From the NCBI RefSeq assembly GCF_022899355.1, contig NZ_JALJCK010000003.1:434001-498000 (forward strand): DNA of 64,000 bases, given 5' to 3'. This document shows positions 10,806-22,800 of this stretch, piece by piece. Made by a program: the position numbers and the translations under genes. How positions within the stretch are numbered: the first letter of the stretch is position 1; each line of letters begins with the position of its first letter. The notes under the pieces were generated by a model. It had not been told where the DNA came from, did not search any database, and worked only from the letters and a program-made list of their open reading frames with translations. Source of the DNA: Shinella yambaruensis. GTDB lineage: Bacteria > Pseudomonadota > Alphaproteobacteria > Rhizobiales > Rhizobiaceae.

Positions 10806-11522
10806 ATGCAGATCATCGCGGGGCTCGGCAATCCGGGCGCAAAATATGCGGGCAACCGCCACAATATCGGCTTCATGGCGCTGGATGCGATCCACCGCAA
10901 GAACCCGTTCTCGCCCTGGTCGAAGAAGTTCAAGGCGGAGATCTCCGAGGGCGAGCTTGCCGGCGAGAAGGTGCTGCTCGTTAAGCCGCAGACCTTCATG
11001 AACCTTTCGGGCGAATCCGTCGGCGAGGCGATGCGCTTCCACAAGCTCGCCCCCAAGGACATCGTCGCGATCTACGACGAGCTGGACCTTGCCCCCGGCA
11101 AGGCGCGCATCAAGGTCGGCGGCGGCCATGGCGGGCACAACGGCATCAAGTCGATCGACGCCCATTGCGGCAAGGACTACAGGCGCCTGCGCCTCGGCAT
11201 CGGCCATCCGGGCGTGAAGGAGCTCGTCACCCACCATGTGCTCGGCGATTTCGCCAAGGCCGACCATGGCTGGCTCGATCCGCTGCTCGACGAGCTCGCC
11301 CTCAATGCCGACATGCTGGTGCGGGGAGAGGATTCGCAGCTGATGAACAAGCTGGCGCTCGCCACCGGCAGCAAGCCGGAAGCGGAAAAGGCACCCGCGC
11401 AGAAGCCGGCCGGCCAGTCGCACATCCGCCAGGCGCGCAACCACGCCCAACCGAAAATCCTGCCGACGACGGGGCCGATGGCGGAGATGCTGAAAAAGCT
11501 GCTCGGCAACAAGGGCGAGTAG
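10806..11522 (+). CDS. pth: Peptidyl-tRNA hydrolase
   Basis: This 238-residue enzyme releases tRNA from peptidyl-tRNA that has dropped off ribosomes. The family hallmarks are intact: GLGNPG near the N-terminus, catalytic His19 in [20 protein letters not shown], and [13 protein letters not shown]. The N-terminus [11 protein letters not shown] sets the start at 10806; an in-frame codon at 10767 would add 13 unrelated residues. The C-terminal 45 residues beyond the fold are basic and low in complexity, as usual in rhizobial Pth. No terminator was seen before the convergent small membrane-protein gene. Confidence 0.96.
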   Translation: MQIIAGLGNPGAKYAGNRHNIGFMALDAIHRKNPFSPWSKKFKAEISEGELAGEKVLLVKPQTFMNLSGESVGEAMRFHKLAPKDIVAIYDELDLAPGKARIKVGGGHGGHNGIKSIDAHCGKDYRRLRLGIGHPGVKELVTHHVLGDFAKADHGWLDPLLDELALNADMLVRGEDSQLMNKLALATGSKPEAEKAPAQKPAGQSHIRQARNHAQPKILPTTGPMAEMLKKLLGNKGE

Positions 11523-11525
11523 GAC

Positions 11526-11891
11526 CTACAGCCAGCGGATCGTTTCGAGCCGGTAGAGGAAAAGGTCCCACAGCCAGGCAAGCGCCGTCTCGATGCCCCG
11601 CGCGACAAGGCCGGAGGCGCCGTCGGAAAACAGCATGACGGCGAGGCCGGCAAGGCCGCAGCCGACCGTCGCGTTCCGGAAATTCCGCCAGAAATCGAGC
11701 CGATAGTAACCCGCGAAGATCCGGTCGTTCCAGTCGTAGCCGTCGCTGACGACGAGATCGAGCGTCGTCCGGTCGAAAAGCCGGTCGGGAAAGACATTGA
11801 AGACGGCGCGGCAGACGTGCCCGATCGCCCCTACAAGAAGGAAGAACACGAAGGCAACGGCATAGTGCCAGGTGGCGGCTTCTTCGATCAT
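11526..11891 (-). CDS. Small membrane protein of unknown function
   Basis: The product has 121 residues with two predicted membrane helices, at about residues 8-28 (YAVAFVFFLLVGAIGHVC) and 75-95 (ATVGCGLAGLAVMLF), and an aromatic-rich linker (DGYDWNDRIFAGYYRLDFW). I do not recognise the family. It lies between pth (convergent, 3 bp away) and clpS2 (same strand, upstream, 40 bp), so it may be read through from clpS2. The coding pattern of GC-rich third positions supports a real gene. Confidence 0.6.
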   Translation of the reverse strand: MIEEAATWHYAVAFVFFLLVGAIGHVCRAVFNVFPDRLFDRTTLDLVVSDGYDWNDRIFAGYYRLDFWRNFRNATVGCGLAGLAVMLFSDGASGLVARGIETALAWLWDLFLYRLETIRWL

Positions 11892-11931
11892 GGCCGCAGC
11901 ATGGGCGAAGACCGCTAATATCGGATGAAGC

Positions 11932-12243
11932 CTATTCCTCCGGCTCGGTCTGGAAGAGCAGCGGGAAGCCCGCCTCCTTCGCCAGGTCCGTCGCCTCCTT
12001 CGCCTTGGTCTCGGCGATGTCGCGGGCGCAGACGACCACGACGGACGTGCCCATCTTGTGCGCGGTCATCATCACCCGGTAGCTCGTCTCCTCCGCCATG
12101 CGGAACACGGCTTTCAGCACCAGCACGACGAATTCGCGCGGCGTATAATCGTCGTTGACGAGAATGACCTTGTAGAGCCTCGGCCGCTCCAGCTTCGGCT
12201 TCGTCACCGTTTTCGGGGTCAGGGTCGTGTCACCATTGCTCAT
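11932..12243 (-). CDS. clpS: ATP-dependent Clp protease adaptor ClpS2
   Basis: The 103-residue protein is an N-degron adaptor that hands substrates to ClpA/ClpP. It shows the ClpS core LYKVILVNDDYTPREFVV with the NDDYTP substrate-pocket motif, and the conserved AETKAKEATDLAKEAGFPL end. Rhizobia carry two ClpS paralogues; the segments VLKAVFRMAEETSYRVMMTAH and PLLFQTEPEE resemble ClpS2 rather than ClpS1. The N-terminal tail is long and basic as in ClpS2. No clpA lies beside it, which is normal for ClpS2. It is divergent from ychF. Confidence 0.92.
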   Translation of the reverse strand: MSNGDTTLTPKTVTKPKLERPRLYKVILVNDDYTPREFVVLVLKAVFRMAEETSYRVMMTAHKMGTSVVVVCARDIAETKAKEATDLAKEAGFPLLFQTEPEE

Positions 12244-12401
12244 GGGAAGCTCCTCGTATTCCGGCTTCGAGCGATGTGCGGCCCATTGTGCACCGCAGGA
12301 GGGACGACTTCAAGGCCCGCGCGGCCCGAAGCCCTTGACCCTGCCCCCGCCATCCCCCATAGCGATGGCAACGATTTTCTAAGACGAATGGATCACCTTC
12401 C

Positions 12402-13505
<1,104 letters not shown>

Positions 13506-13511
13506 ACGCCC

Positions 13512-13988
13512 ATGACGGACGCGCAGCTGACCTTCGAGGATTTCACGCCCGGCCGCCGCTTCGATTTCGCGGAGCGGACGCTGACGGCGGACGAGATCAT
13601 CGCCTTCGCGCGGGAATTCGATCCCCAGCCCATGCATCTCGACGAGGAAGCCGGCCGCACCAGCATCCTCGGCGGGCTCGCCGCGTCCGGCTGGCACACC
13701 AGCGCCGTCATGATGCGCATGCTCTACGAGGCCTATATCCGCGGCTCCACCTCGGAGGGCTCGCCGGGCGTCGATGCCATGGAATGGAAGCGCCCGGTGC
13801 TCGCCGGCGACACGCTCGGCGGCCATTGCGAGGTGCTGGATGCGCGCGTCTCGCGCTCGCGGCCTGAGATCGGCATCGTGCGCATGCGCGCCACGGTGAC
13901 GAACCAGCGCGGGGAAACGGTCGCGCTCTGCGAATATATCAACATGATGCGCCTTGCCGAAAAGGGAGCCGACCATGCGCATGGCTGA
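13512..13988 (+). CDS. MaoC family dehydratase (first of an overlapping pair)
   Basis: This 158-residue hot-dog-fold protein is a probable acyl-CoA hydratase. The catalytic Asp/His pair is present in FDPQPMHLDEEAG near residue 36, and the GLAASGWHTSA segment follows. The family hydrates trans-2-enoyl-CoA or related thioesters. The next gene is a second MaoC protein overlapping it by 14 bp, so the two are probably translationally coupled and may form a heteromer. No dedicated fatty-acid or mesaconyl pathway genes are adjacent, so the substrate is open. Confidence 0.88.
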   Translation: MTDAQLTFEDFTPGRRFDFAERTLTADEIIAFAREFDPQPMHLDEEAGRTSILGGLAASGWHTSAVMMRMLYEAYIRGSTSEGSPGVDAMEWKRPVLAGDTLGGHCEVLDARVSRSRPEIGIVRMRATVTNQRGETVALCEYINMMRLAEKGADHAHG

Positions 13989-14442
13989 GCTCTACGCCTT
14001 CGGCGAGGCCGTCGAGATCGGCAGCCTCACCTTCACCGCCGAAGACATCATCCGCTTCGCCAGGAATTTCGATCCGCAGCCCTTCCATCTCGATGCGGAA
14101 CTGGCCAGGCACGCGCTGTTCGGCGGCCTCTGCGCCTCCGGCTGGCATTCCAGCGCAGGGTGGATGAAATGCTTCGTGCCCTTCTGGACGGGCGAATGCC
14201 GGCGGCTCGCCGCCGAGGGGATCGCGCCTCCGAAGCTCGGCCCCTCCCCGGGCTTCACGAACCTGCGCTGGCTGAAGCCGGTCTTCGCCGGCGACACGAT
14301 CACCTATTCGGTGACGCTGACGGCCTCGCGCGAACTCGCCTCGCGGCCGGGCCGGCTGATCAATACGATTTTGTGTGCGGGAAGGAACCAGAATGGCGAG
14401 CCGGTCATCCGGTTCGAGAGCACGGTTCTGGAATTCGTCTGA
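13975..14442 (+). CDS. MaoC family dehydratase (second of an overlapping pair)
   Basis: This 155-residue protein is a paralogue of the preceding gene, with the Asp/His motif FDPQPFHLDAELA and the matching GLCASGWHSSAG segment. The start at 13975 (MRMAELYAFGEAVEIGS) lies inside the upstream gene and has AAAGGGA as a ribosome site; a further in-frame ATG upstream is less likely. Both paralogues keep the catalytic pair, so neither is an obvious non-catalytic partner. Downstream comes a palindromic repeat, then convergent apt. Confidence 0.87.
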   Translation: MRMAELYAFGEAVEIGSLTFTAEDIIRFARNFDPQPFHLDAELARHALFGGLCASGWHSSAGWMKCFVPFWTGECRRLAAEGIAPPKLGPSPGFTNLRWLKPVFAGDTITYSVTLTASRELASRPGRLINTILCAGRNQNGEPVIRFESTVLEFV

Positions 14443-14459
14443 ACCGCACGTTCGGTTTG

Positions 14460-14596
14460 CCCCTCACCCCAACCCACTCCCCGCAAGCGGAGAGAGGGAA
14501 CTTGCCCCATGAACAGTATGGGCCGGGGAAACCGGCGCGGCATATCCCTTCGCCCCGCTTGCGGGGAGAAGGTGGCCGGCAGGCCGGATGAGGGGC
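14460..14596. repeat. Rhizobial palindromic intergenic element
   Basis: Two inverted arms, CCCCTCACCCC...CTCCCCGCAAGCGG and CGCCCCGCTTGCGGGGAGAAGG...GGATGAGGGGCG, flank a short centre. The same arms, better conserved, are at 41290-41449. The element sits between the convergent 3' ends of the MaoC pair and apt and could act as a bidirectional terminator or mRNA stabiliser. It resembles the rhizobial intergenic mosaic elements. Confidence 0.65.
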
Positions 14597-14630
14597 GACA
14601 CCGCAGACGGCAGATCGCGGGCAGCTATGC

Positions 14631-15173
14631 TCAATGCCCGTCGAACGCCACCAGCGTGCGCACTTCCACGTCGAGCGCTTCAAGCTTCTTCCGCCCGCCG
14701 AGTTCCGGCAGGTCGATGACGAAACAGGCCGCGACGATATCCGCCCCCATCTGGCGCAACAGCTTCACCGCCGCCTCCGCCGTGCCGCCGGTGGCGATCA
14801 GGTCGTCGACGAGGATGACCTTCTCGCCCGGCCTGATGGCGTCCTTGTGCATCTCCATCTCGTCCACGCCGTATTCCAGGCTATAGGCGATGCGCACGGT
14901 CTCGTGCGGCAGCTTGCCCTTCTTGCGGATCGGCACGAAGCCGGTCGACAGCTGGTGTGCCATGGCGCCGCCGAGGATGAAGCCGCGCGCCTCGATCCCG
15001 GCGACCTTGGCAACGCCGATGCCCGCATAGGGATGCACCAGCTCGTCCACCGCGCGGCGGAAGGCGCGCGGATTGCCGAGCAGCGTGGTGATGTCGCGGA
15101 ACATGACGCCGGGCTTGGGGTAATCCGGGATGTTGCGGATCGCGGCGACGAGTTCATTTTCGAGTGTGGACAT
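14631..15173 (-). CDS. apt: Adenine phosphoribosyltransferase
   Basis: This 180-residue purine salvage enzyme makes AMP from adenine and PRPP. The PRPP-binding motif [17 protein letters not shown] is intact, as are [11 protein letters not shown] and the flexible-loop segment [19 protein letters not shown]. The start at 15173 ([22 protein letters not shown]) matches family length; upstream open sequence is non-coding and crosses the pet operon terminator. It is transcribed in the same direction as petABC but is separated by a strong terminator, so it needs its own promoter in the 15174-15233 gap. Confidence 0.96.
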   Translation of the reverse strand: MSTLENELVAAIRNIPDYPKPGVMFRDITTLLGNPRAFRRAVDELVHPYAGIGVAKVAGIEARGFILGGAMAHQLSTGFVPIRKKGKLPHETVRIAYSLEYGVDEMEMHKDAIRPGEKVILVDDLIATGGTAEAAVKLLRQMGADIVAACFVIDLPELGGRKKLEALDVEVRTLVAFDGH

Positions 15174-15233
15174 GGGAATTCCGACTGCGGAGGGCTTTTT
15201 CCGGTTATTGCAGGTGCGGCATCGCCCCACAAC

Positions 15234-15260
15234 AAAAAAGGCGGCCCGAAGGCCGCCTTT
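15234..15260 (-). terminator. Rho-independent terminator of petABC
   Basis: A perfect 10-bp stem AAAGGCGGCC / GGCCGCCTTT with a 4-nt loop lies 21 bp after the petC stop. Read on the minus strand it is followed by a run of T (TTTTTTGTT). Confidence 0.88.
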
Positions 15261-15280
15261 CGACAGAGCGGCAGGACCGC

Positions 15281-16159
15281 TCAGTGTTCCTTGTTCGCGT
15301 AGACCGACTTCTTCGTCAGGTAGATCAGGCCGGTGAAGATCACCAGGAAGACCATGACCATGAAGCCGGTGCGCTTGCGGTCCTCCAGGTGCGGCTCGGC
15401 GGCCCACATCAGGAAGGCGGAAACGTCATGCGCATACTGATCGACCGTCTGCGGCGAACCGTCGTCATAGGTGACCTGGTCGTCGGAGATCGGCTTGGCC
15501 ATGGCGAGCGCCGCGGCGTTTGCGAAATACGGGTTGTAGTGCGTGCCTTCGGCGACCTCGACATGCGCCGGCGGCTCTTCGTCATAGCCGGTCAGCAGCG
15601 AGTAGATGTAGTCCGGGCCGCCTTCCTGGTACTGGGTGAAGATGTCGAAGACGAATTGCGGGAAGCCGCGGGTGATGCCGCGCGCCTTGGCGATCAGCGA
15701 GAAGTCCGGCGGGGCCGCGCCATTGTTCGAAGCGGCAGCCGCCTCGTGGTTGGCGTAGGGCGACGGGAAGTAGTCGGACGGAACGGCCTTGCGGGTGAAC
15801 ATCTCACCATCGCTGTTCGGGCCGTCCTCGACCTCGTAGTTCGCCGCGAATGCCTTCACCTGGGCTTCCGAGTAGCCGAGACCTTCCAGCGTGCGGAAGG
15901 AGACGAGGCTCATCGAGTGGCAGGCAGAACAGACTTCGGTATAGACCTTCAGGCCGCGCTGGAGCTGGCCCTTGTCATACTTGCCGAACGGGCCGGCGAA
16001 GCTCCAGTCCTGCTGCTTGGGCTTGTGGATCGGGTAGTGGGGCGTGGCGTGCTCCGCTTCGGCGCCACCGGCGGCATACTCGTCCTGCGCGGTCGCGAAG
16101 GAGACGCCGATACCGGCGAAGAGGGCGAGCGACAGAATGCCTGCAACAAGCTTTTTCAT
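15281..16159 (-). CDS. petC: Cytochrome c1 of the ubiquinol-cytochrome c reductase
   Basis: This is the haem c subunit of the cytochrome bc1 complex, which passes electrons from the Rieske protein to cytochrome c. After a signal peptide ([18 protein letters not shown]) the CXXCH haem site is VCSACHSM near residue 77, and a single C-terminal helix ([19 protein letters not shown]) anchors the periplasmic domain. The ATG at 16159 has a better-spaced AAGGA site than the alternative ATG two codons upstream at 16165. It is the last gene of petABC, 27 bp after petB, and is a separate gene, not a cytochrome b/c1 fusion. Confidence 0.95.
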   Translation of the reverse strand: MKKLVAGILSLALFAGIGVSFATAQDEYAAGGAEAEHATPHYPIHKPKQQDWSFAGPFGKYDKGQLQRGLKVYTEVCSACHSMSLVSFRTLEGLGYSEAQVKAFAANYEVEDGPNSDGEMFTRKAVPSDYFPSPYANHEAAAASNNGAAPPDFSLIAKARGITRGFPQFVFDIFTQYQEGGPDYIYSLLTGYDEEPPAHVEVAEGTHYNPYFANAAALAMAKPISDDQVTYDDGSPQTVDQYAHDVSAFLMWAAEPHLEDRKRTGFMVMVFLVIFTGLIYLTKKSVYANKEH

Positions 16160-16186
16160 TGTCATGGTTCCTTTCGTCGCTCGCTA

Positions 16187-17455
16187 TCAGGCTCTGGCCG
16201 CCTTGGCGTTCTTCTTTTCCAGAACCGCTTCCGTGATCGAATTCGGAATGCGCTTCGGGGTCTCGATCAGGCCGAGGATCGGCATGAGGACGATGAAGAA
16301 GCCAAAGTAGTAGACCGTGCCGAGCTGCGAGAGGATGACGTAGATGCCTTCGGCGGGCATGGCGCCGAGCCAGCCGAGCATGATGGCATTGGCCACGAAG
16401 ATCCAGAAGAACAGCTTGTACCACGGACGGTAGACGGCGGAGCGAACCTTGGAGGTGTCGAGCCACGGCAGGAAGAAGAGGATGATGATCGAGCCGAACA
16501 TCACCAGAACGCCGCCCAGCTTGGAGTCGATCGGGCCGATGTTGAAGGTGATGGCGCGCAGCATCGCGTAGAAGGGCAGGTAGTACCATTCCGGAACGAT
16601 ATGGGCGGGGGTCTTCAGCGGGTCGGCCGGGATATAGTTGTCCGGGTGGCCGAGGTAGTTCGGCATGTAGAAGATGAACCAGGCGAAGACGATCAGGAAG
16701 ACCGAGACGCCGAGGGCGTCCTTCAGCGTCGCATAGGGCGTGAAGGCGACCGTGTCGGTCTTGGACTTCACCTCGACGCCCGTCGGGTTCGTCTGGCCGG
16801 TGACGTGCAGCGCCCAGACGTGCAGGACGACGACGCCGGCGATCATGAACGGCAGCAGGTAGTGCAGCGCGAAGAAGCGGTTCAGCGTCGGGTTGTCGAC
16901 CGCGAAGCCGCCGAGCAGGAACTGCTGGATCCACTCGCCGACCCACGGGAAGGCCGAGAAGAAGCCGGTGATGACGGTCGCGCCCCAGAAGGACATCTGG
17001 CCCCAGGGCAGAACGTAGCCCATGAAGCCCGTCGCCATCATCAGGAGGTAGATGACGACGCCGAGGATCCAGAGGATTTCACGCGGCGCCTTGTAGGAGC
17101 CGTAGTAGAGGCCGCGGGCGATGTGGAGATAGACCGCGATGAAGAAGAAGGACGCGCCGTTGGCGTGCATGTAGCGCAGGAGCCAGCCGTGGTTCACGTC
17201 GCGCATGATCTTCTCGACCGAGTTGAACGCGACGGTGGTTTCGGCGGCATAATGCATGGCCAGCACGATGCCGGTCAGGATCTGCACGATCAGCATCACC
17301 GACAGCATGGCGCCGAAGGTATAGGCATAGTTCAGGTTGCGCGGGACCGGGTAGGACACGAAGCTGTCATGGATCATGCGCGGCAGAGGCAGCCGCGAAT
17401 CGACCCATTTTTCGATGCCAGTCGTCGGCTGGTAGGTTGAATGTTCAGCACTCAT
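16187..17455 (-). CDS. petB: Cytochrome b of the bc1 complex
   Basis: This 422-residue membrane subunit carries haems bL and bH and both quinone sites. Eight hydrophobic helices are evident. Landmarks are the haem-ligand helices ([44 protein letters not shown]) and the Qo-site motif PEWY in [17 protein letters not shown] use the ATG at 17455 ([10 protein letters not shown]), with GAGGGGAC upstream, and not the frame's extension to 17473, which overlaps petA. The start codon lies 14 bp past the petA stop, so the genes are probably translated in tandem. Confidence 0.97.
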   Translation of the reverse strand: MSAEHSTYQPTTGIEKWVDSRLPLPRMIHDSFVSYPVPRNLNYAYTFGAMLSVMLIVQILTGIVLAMHYAAETTVAFNSVEKIMRDVNHGWLLRYMHANGASFFFIAVYLHIARGLYYGSYKAPREILWILGVVIYLLMMATGFMGYVLPWGQMSFWGATVITGFFSAFPWVGEWIQQFLLGGFAVDNPTLNRFFALHYLLPFMIAGVVVLHVWALHVTGQTNPTGVEVKSKTDTVAFTPYATLKDALGVSVFLIVFAWFIFYMPNYLGHPDNYIPADPLKTPAHIVPEWYYLPFYAMLRAITFNIGPIDSKLGGVLVMFGSIIILFFLPWLDTSKVRSAVYRPWYKLFFWIFVANAIMLGWLGAMPAEGIYVILSQLGTVYYFGFFIVLMPILGLIETPKRIPNSITEAVLEKKNAKAARA

Positions 17456-17469
17456 TATCAGTAGTCCCC

Positions 17470-18048
17470 TCAACCGATCTTGATGACTGTGTCGGATACG
17501 AACGAGAAGGTCGGCACGGGCAGGTTCTCGGGGGCCGGACCCTTACGAATACGACCGGCGGTATCGTAGTGAGAACCATGGCAGGGACAGAACCATCCGC
17601 CGAAATCGCCGGCCTGGCCGAGCGGAACACAGCCGAGATGGGTGCAGGAGCCGATCATGACGATCCAGTTCTCCTTGCCCTCGCCGGCGGAGCGGTCGAG
17701 ATCCGTCGCCTGGGCGTCGGAAGCGATGTTGGCGTTACGGGCGACCGGGTCCTTGAGGTCGGAAAGCTGGACGGCCTTCGCCTCCTCGACTTCCTTGTCG
17801 GTGCGGTTGCGGATGAAGACCGGCTTGCCGCGCCACTTGGCGGTCAGCGACATGCCCGGCTGCAGGCTGGAGACATCGACCTCGATGGAGGCGAGCGCCA
17901 GCGTGGACGCGTCCGGACGCATCTGGTCGATGAACGGCCAGGCAACCGCAACGCCGCCCACGACGCCCGCCATACCGGTGGTCAGGTAAAGAAAATCGCG
18001 GCGAGTGGGCTCGCCCAGGGATTCGCTTGTTGTCTCGTGTTCGCTCAC
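17470..18048 (-). CDS. petA: Rieske iron-sulfur subunit of the bc1 complex
   Basis: This 192-residue protein carries the [2Fe-2S] cluster that oxidises ubiquinol at the Qo site. The N-terminal [11 protein letters not shown] twin-arginine motif, followed by one hydrophobic helix, indicates Tat export with the helix retained as anchor. Cluster-binding boxes [10 protein letters not shown] and CPCHGSHYD are intact. It is the first gene of petABC; the operon promoter should lie in 18049-18200, but I did not identify it. Confidence 0.97.
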   Translation of the reverse strand: MSEHETTSESLGEPTRRDFLYLTTGMAGVVGGVAVAWPFIDQMRPDASTLALASIEVDVSSLQPGMSLTAKWRGKPVFIRNRTDKEVEEAKAVQLSDLKDPVARNANIASDAQATDLDRSAGEGKENWIVMIGSCTHLGCVPLGQAGDFGGWFCPCHGSHYDTAGRIRKGPAPENLPVPTFSFVSDTVIKIG

Positions 18049-18312
18049 GGCTAAACCATCCTCTCACGCAAAGTCTGCGGAAAACCGCAACGCCCCTTTG
18101 GAAACCGGCAAGATCCGGACACAATACGGCCATAGATTCCCCGTCAATCCGGCGCGTTCTATGCTTGATCGCAAATTATGTCCAGCCTTGGCAAGGGGAG
18201 GTGGGCACATTGTCGCGGGAAAAACGGGGCATCTTGACAAGGCGCAGGCATCGCCTTGAACATCCAGCGCTTCCGGGCTTGGAAAGGGCGTGGGAAACGA
18301 CGCTTTGCGGCC

Positions 18313-20181
18313 CTATTGCGCCGCTTCCTCGTGGCCGAGGAACCCGCCCGACTGGCGCGACCAGAGATCCGCATAGAGCCCGCCGCGCGCGACGAGTTCC
18401 GCATGGGTCCCCTCCTCCACGACATGGCCGCGATCCATGACGATCAGCCGGTCGAGCGCGGCGATGGTGGACAGGCGATGGGCGATGGCGAGCACGGTCT
18501 TGCCGCGCATCAGGCGCTCGAGGTTCGACTGGATCGCCGCCTCGACCTCCGAATCGAGCGCCGAGGTCGCCTCGTCGAGCACAAGGATCGGCGCGTCCTT
18601 CAGCATGACGCGGGCAATGGCGATGCGCTGGCGCTGGCCGCCCGACAGCTTGACCCCGCGCTCGCCGACATGGGCGTCATAGCCCTTCCGGCCGCGCTGG
18701 TCCTCCAGGGCGAGGATGAAGTCGTGCGCCTCGGCCTTCCGCGCCGCCTCGATCATCTCGGCCTCGCTGGCGTCCGGATTGCCGAAGAGGATGTTGTCGC
18801 GGATCGAGCGGTGCAGCAGCGCGGTATCCTGGCTGACCATGCCGATATTGACGCGCAGGCTCTCCTGCGTGACGGCGGCGATATCCTGCCCGCCGACGAG
18901 AATCCGCCCGCCTTCGAGGTCGTAGAAACGCAACAGCAGGTTGACCAGCGTCGACTTGCCGGCGCCGGAGCGGCCGACGATGCCGACCTTCTCGCCGGGA
19001 CGGATCGACAGCGTCAGGTCGTCGATGACGCCGGACGGACGGCCGTAATGGAAGCGGATGGCTTCGAAGCGGATTTCGGGGCGGGCGACCTTCATCTCGA
19101 CCGCGTCCGGCGTGTCGACGAGGCCGATCGGCTGGGAGATCAGGTCGGCGGAATTCTGGATCGTGCCGATGTTGCGCATGATGCTGTTGAGCTGCGTCAT
19201 CAGCCGGTTGAGCAGGAAATTCAGCCTGAGCACCAGCGCCATGGTGAAGGCGACCGCGCCGGAACTGGCGATGCCGCCGAGCCACAGATGGATGGAGAGC
19301 ACCGCCATGGCGACGATCATCAGCCCGGAAACGAAGGCCATGGAGGCGCGCACGCCCGTCAGGAAGCGGGTGAAATCGAGCGTGGTCTTCTGGAAGATGT
19401 CGAAGCCGCTGCGCATGTAGCGGTCGTTCGCCTCGTCGCGGCCGAAGAGCTTCAGCGTCTGGATGTTGGAATAGGCATCGACCATGCGGCCGCTGAGCAT
19501 GGACGCGGCTTCGGCGGTCTGGCGCGAATGTTCGCGGATGCGCGGCACGAAGTAGCGCGCCAGCACGGAGAAGACCACCAGCCACACGCCGAGCACGGCG
19601 GCGAGCCGCCAGTCGAGCCCGCCGAGCAATACCAGCGTCGAGGCCGTGTAGATCGTCACGAACCAGACGCTTTCCATGAAGGAGGTGATGACGTCGCCCG
19701 TCGCCTGCCCCGCCGACCAGACCTTCGTGACGATGCGGCCGGAGAAATCGTTCTGGAAGAAGGAGAGCGACTGGCGCGCGACATGCACATAGGACTGCCA
19801 GCGCACCAGATTGTAGAAGCCGGGCGTGATGACCTGCTGGTCGACGAGCGCCGTGAGAAACGTGACGAGGAAGCGGACGAGGCCGATCAGGCCCAGCATC
19901 ATCAGAAGCTCCGGCCCGTGGGCGGCCATGAGGCCGCTCCACCCGTCCGCAGGCTTGACCGTCGCCAGGATATCGACCAGCCGCCCGACGAACCAGAAGG
20001 TCGCCGCCTCGATGCCCGCCGTGACGCCGCCGAGCACAAGCATCGCCGCAAACGGCGCCTTCGCCTGCCCGACATAGAACCAGATGAAGGCGAAAAGACC
20101 CTGCGGCGGGCGAAGGTCATCCCGCCGCGCGAAGGGCTGAATCCAGTTCTCGAACCAGGAGAAGAGCGGGCGGAAGATCAT
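18313..20181 (-). CDS. ABC exporter half-transporter (permease fused to ATPase), copy A
   Basis: This 622-residue protein has an N-terminal six-helix exporter domain (residues about 35-330) and a C-terminal nucleotide-binding domain. The ATPase motifs are intact: Walker A GRSGAGKST, signature LSGGQRQRIAIARV, Walker B ILVLDEATSALDSE, and the H-loop in AIAHRLST. The start MIFRPLFSWFEN at 20181 parallels the related gene at 20947-22800 (MFGWFERRLNPY), and both share a PP(Q/K)GLFAF(I/L)W motif before the first helix. The two half-transporters may pair. The substrate (lipid, peptide or drug) cannot be assigned. Confidence 0.93.
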   Translation of the reverse strand: MIFRPLFSWFENWIQPFARRDDLRPPQGLFAFIWFYVGQAKAPFAAMLVLGGVTAGIEAATFWFVGRLVDILATVKPADGWSGLMAAHGPELLMMLGLIGLVRFLVTFLTALVDQQVITPGFYNLVRWQSYVHVARQSLSFFQNDFSGRIVTKVWSAGQATGDVITSFMESVWFVTIYTASTLVLLGGLDWRLAAVLGVWLVVFSVLARYFVPRIREHSRQTAEAASMLSGRMVDAYSNIQTLKLFGRDEANDRYMRSGFDIFQKTTLDFTRFLTGVRASMAFVSGLMIVAMAVLSIHLWLGGIASSGAVAFTMALVLRLNFLLNRLMTQLNSIMRNIGTIQNSADLISQPIGLVDTPDAVEMKVARPEIRFEAIRFHYGRPSGVIDDLTLSIRPGEKVGIVGRSGAGKSTLVNLLLRFYDLEGGRILVGGQDIAAVTQESLRVNIGMVSQDTALLHRSIRDNILFGNPDASEAEMIEAARKAEAHDFILALEDQRGRKGYDAHVGERGVKLSGGQRQRIAIARVMLKDAPILVLDEATSALDSEVEAAIQSNLERLMRGKTVLAIAHRLSTIAALDRLIVMDRGHVVEEGTHAELVARGGLYADLWSRQSGGFLGHEEAAQ

Positions 20182-20257
20182 GCCTCCGATATAGGCGGTT
20201 TTTGACGGGGGACAAATTAAAGATTGGAAAGGTGGCCCCTCTCGGATCGGCCGGACG

Positions 20258-20569
20258 CTAGCCTTCCAAGATGCGCGTGATATCCCGGCGTCCATGGAGA
20301 ATGCGGACTATCGCCACTTCATCCGGCGAGACCAGATAGTAGACTTTCAGATCATCAAAACCATCTATGGGCCAGGTTCTCAGACCAGCGAGCCGGCGAT
20401 TTTTGACCGAGCGCGGCGCTCCCGCCTGCGGCGTATGGGAAATATGATCGATGGCGGCGCGCGTGGCGGCAAGGAATCGATCGGCCGCAAGGTCCTGCCC
20501 GATTTCGATGAAATATTCGATCTGCCGGAGAATATCGGCGCGGGCGGATGGAAGGACGATCGTTTTCAA
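20258..20569 (-). CDS. RelE/ParE family toxin
   Basis: This 103-residue protein has the ParE-type fold signature: LPSARADILRQIEYFIEIGQD, GAPRSVKNRRLAGLRTWPI and the C-terminal KVYYLVSPDEVAIVRILHGRRD. ParE toxins poison DNA gyrase, while RelE relatives cut mRNA; the sequence fits ParE better. Its start overlaps the stop of the upstream antitoxin by 4 bp, the usual antitoxin-first arrangement. The pair lies between two ABC exporter genes on the same strand. Confidence 0.88.
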   Translation of the reverse strand: MKTIVLPSARADILRQIEYFIEIGQDLAADRFLAATRAAIDHISHTPQAGAPRSVKNRRLAGLRTWPIDGFDDLKVYYLVSPDEVAIVRILHGRRDITRILEG

Positions 20570-20838
20570 CGTGCTTTGCTTTTACGCGAGCGCGTGGCAA
20601 GAAGTTGAGTGGCTTCCGTTTTCAAGTCCGCCCAGAAGGCGGCGTCAGGCACATCTCCCTTGCCGGAGGCGAGCCCTTCGAGCAGGAGGGCTTCAAGCCG
20701 GGCCTCCTTTTCCTTTTCCTGCGCGTCGCGCAAGAGGCTGCGGAAATATTCACTGACATTGCCATAGCCTTTCGCCTCGATCTGGCTTTCAACGAAGGAT
20801 TTCAAGGTGTCAGGCAGAGAAATGGTGATGGTCGCCAT
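20566..20838 (-). CDS. ParD-type ribbon-helix-helix antitoxin
   Basis: This 90-residue protein begins MATITISLPDTLKSFVESQ, the beta strand and first helix of a CopG/ParD ribbon-helix-helix DNA-binding domain, followed by GYGNVSEYFRSLLRDAQ and an acidic, charged C-terminal tail that would wrap the toxin. ParD-type antitoxins repress their own operon, so an operator should lie in 20839-20900. The ATG at 20838 is preferred to an extension to 20889 because the family starts with the strand-forming M-A-T-I-T-I-S-L-P segment. Confidence 0.88.
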   Translation of the reverse strand: MATITISLPDTLKSFVESQIEAKGYGNVSEYFRSLLRDAQEKEKEARLEALLLEGLASGKGDVPDAAFWADLKTEATQLLATRSRKSKAR

Positions 20839-20946
20839 GGGACGCTCCTTTGCATTGCCATAAGATAGCATAGCGCCCAAAAATCCCAATAGATAAGAAC
20901 AATTATGAAGGCGCCCCTTCCGCTGGAAAGGGCGCCCTCTGACCTG

Positions 20947-22800
<1,854 letters not shown>

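Noticed and set aside
20906..20940. Terminator after exporter B
   Set aside because: A GGCGCCC / GGGCGCC stem is present but there is no T tract on the minus strand and the stem has a bulge, so I did not list it as a terminator.
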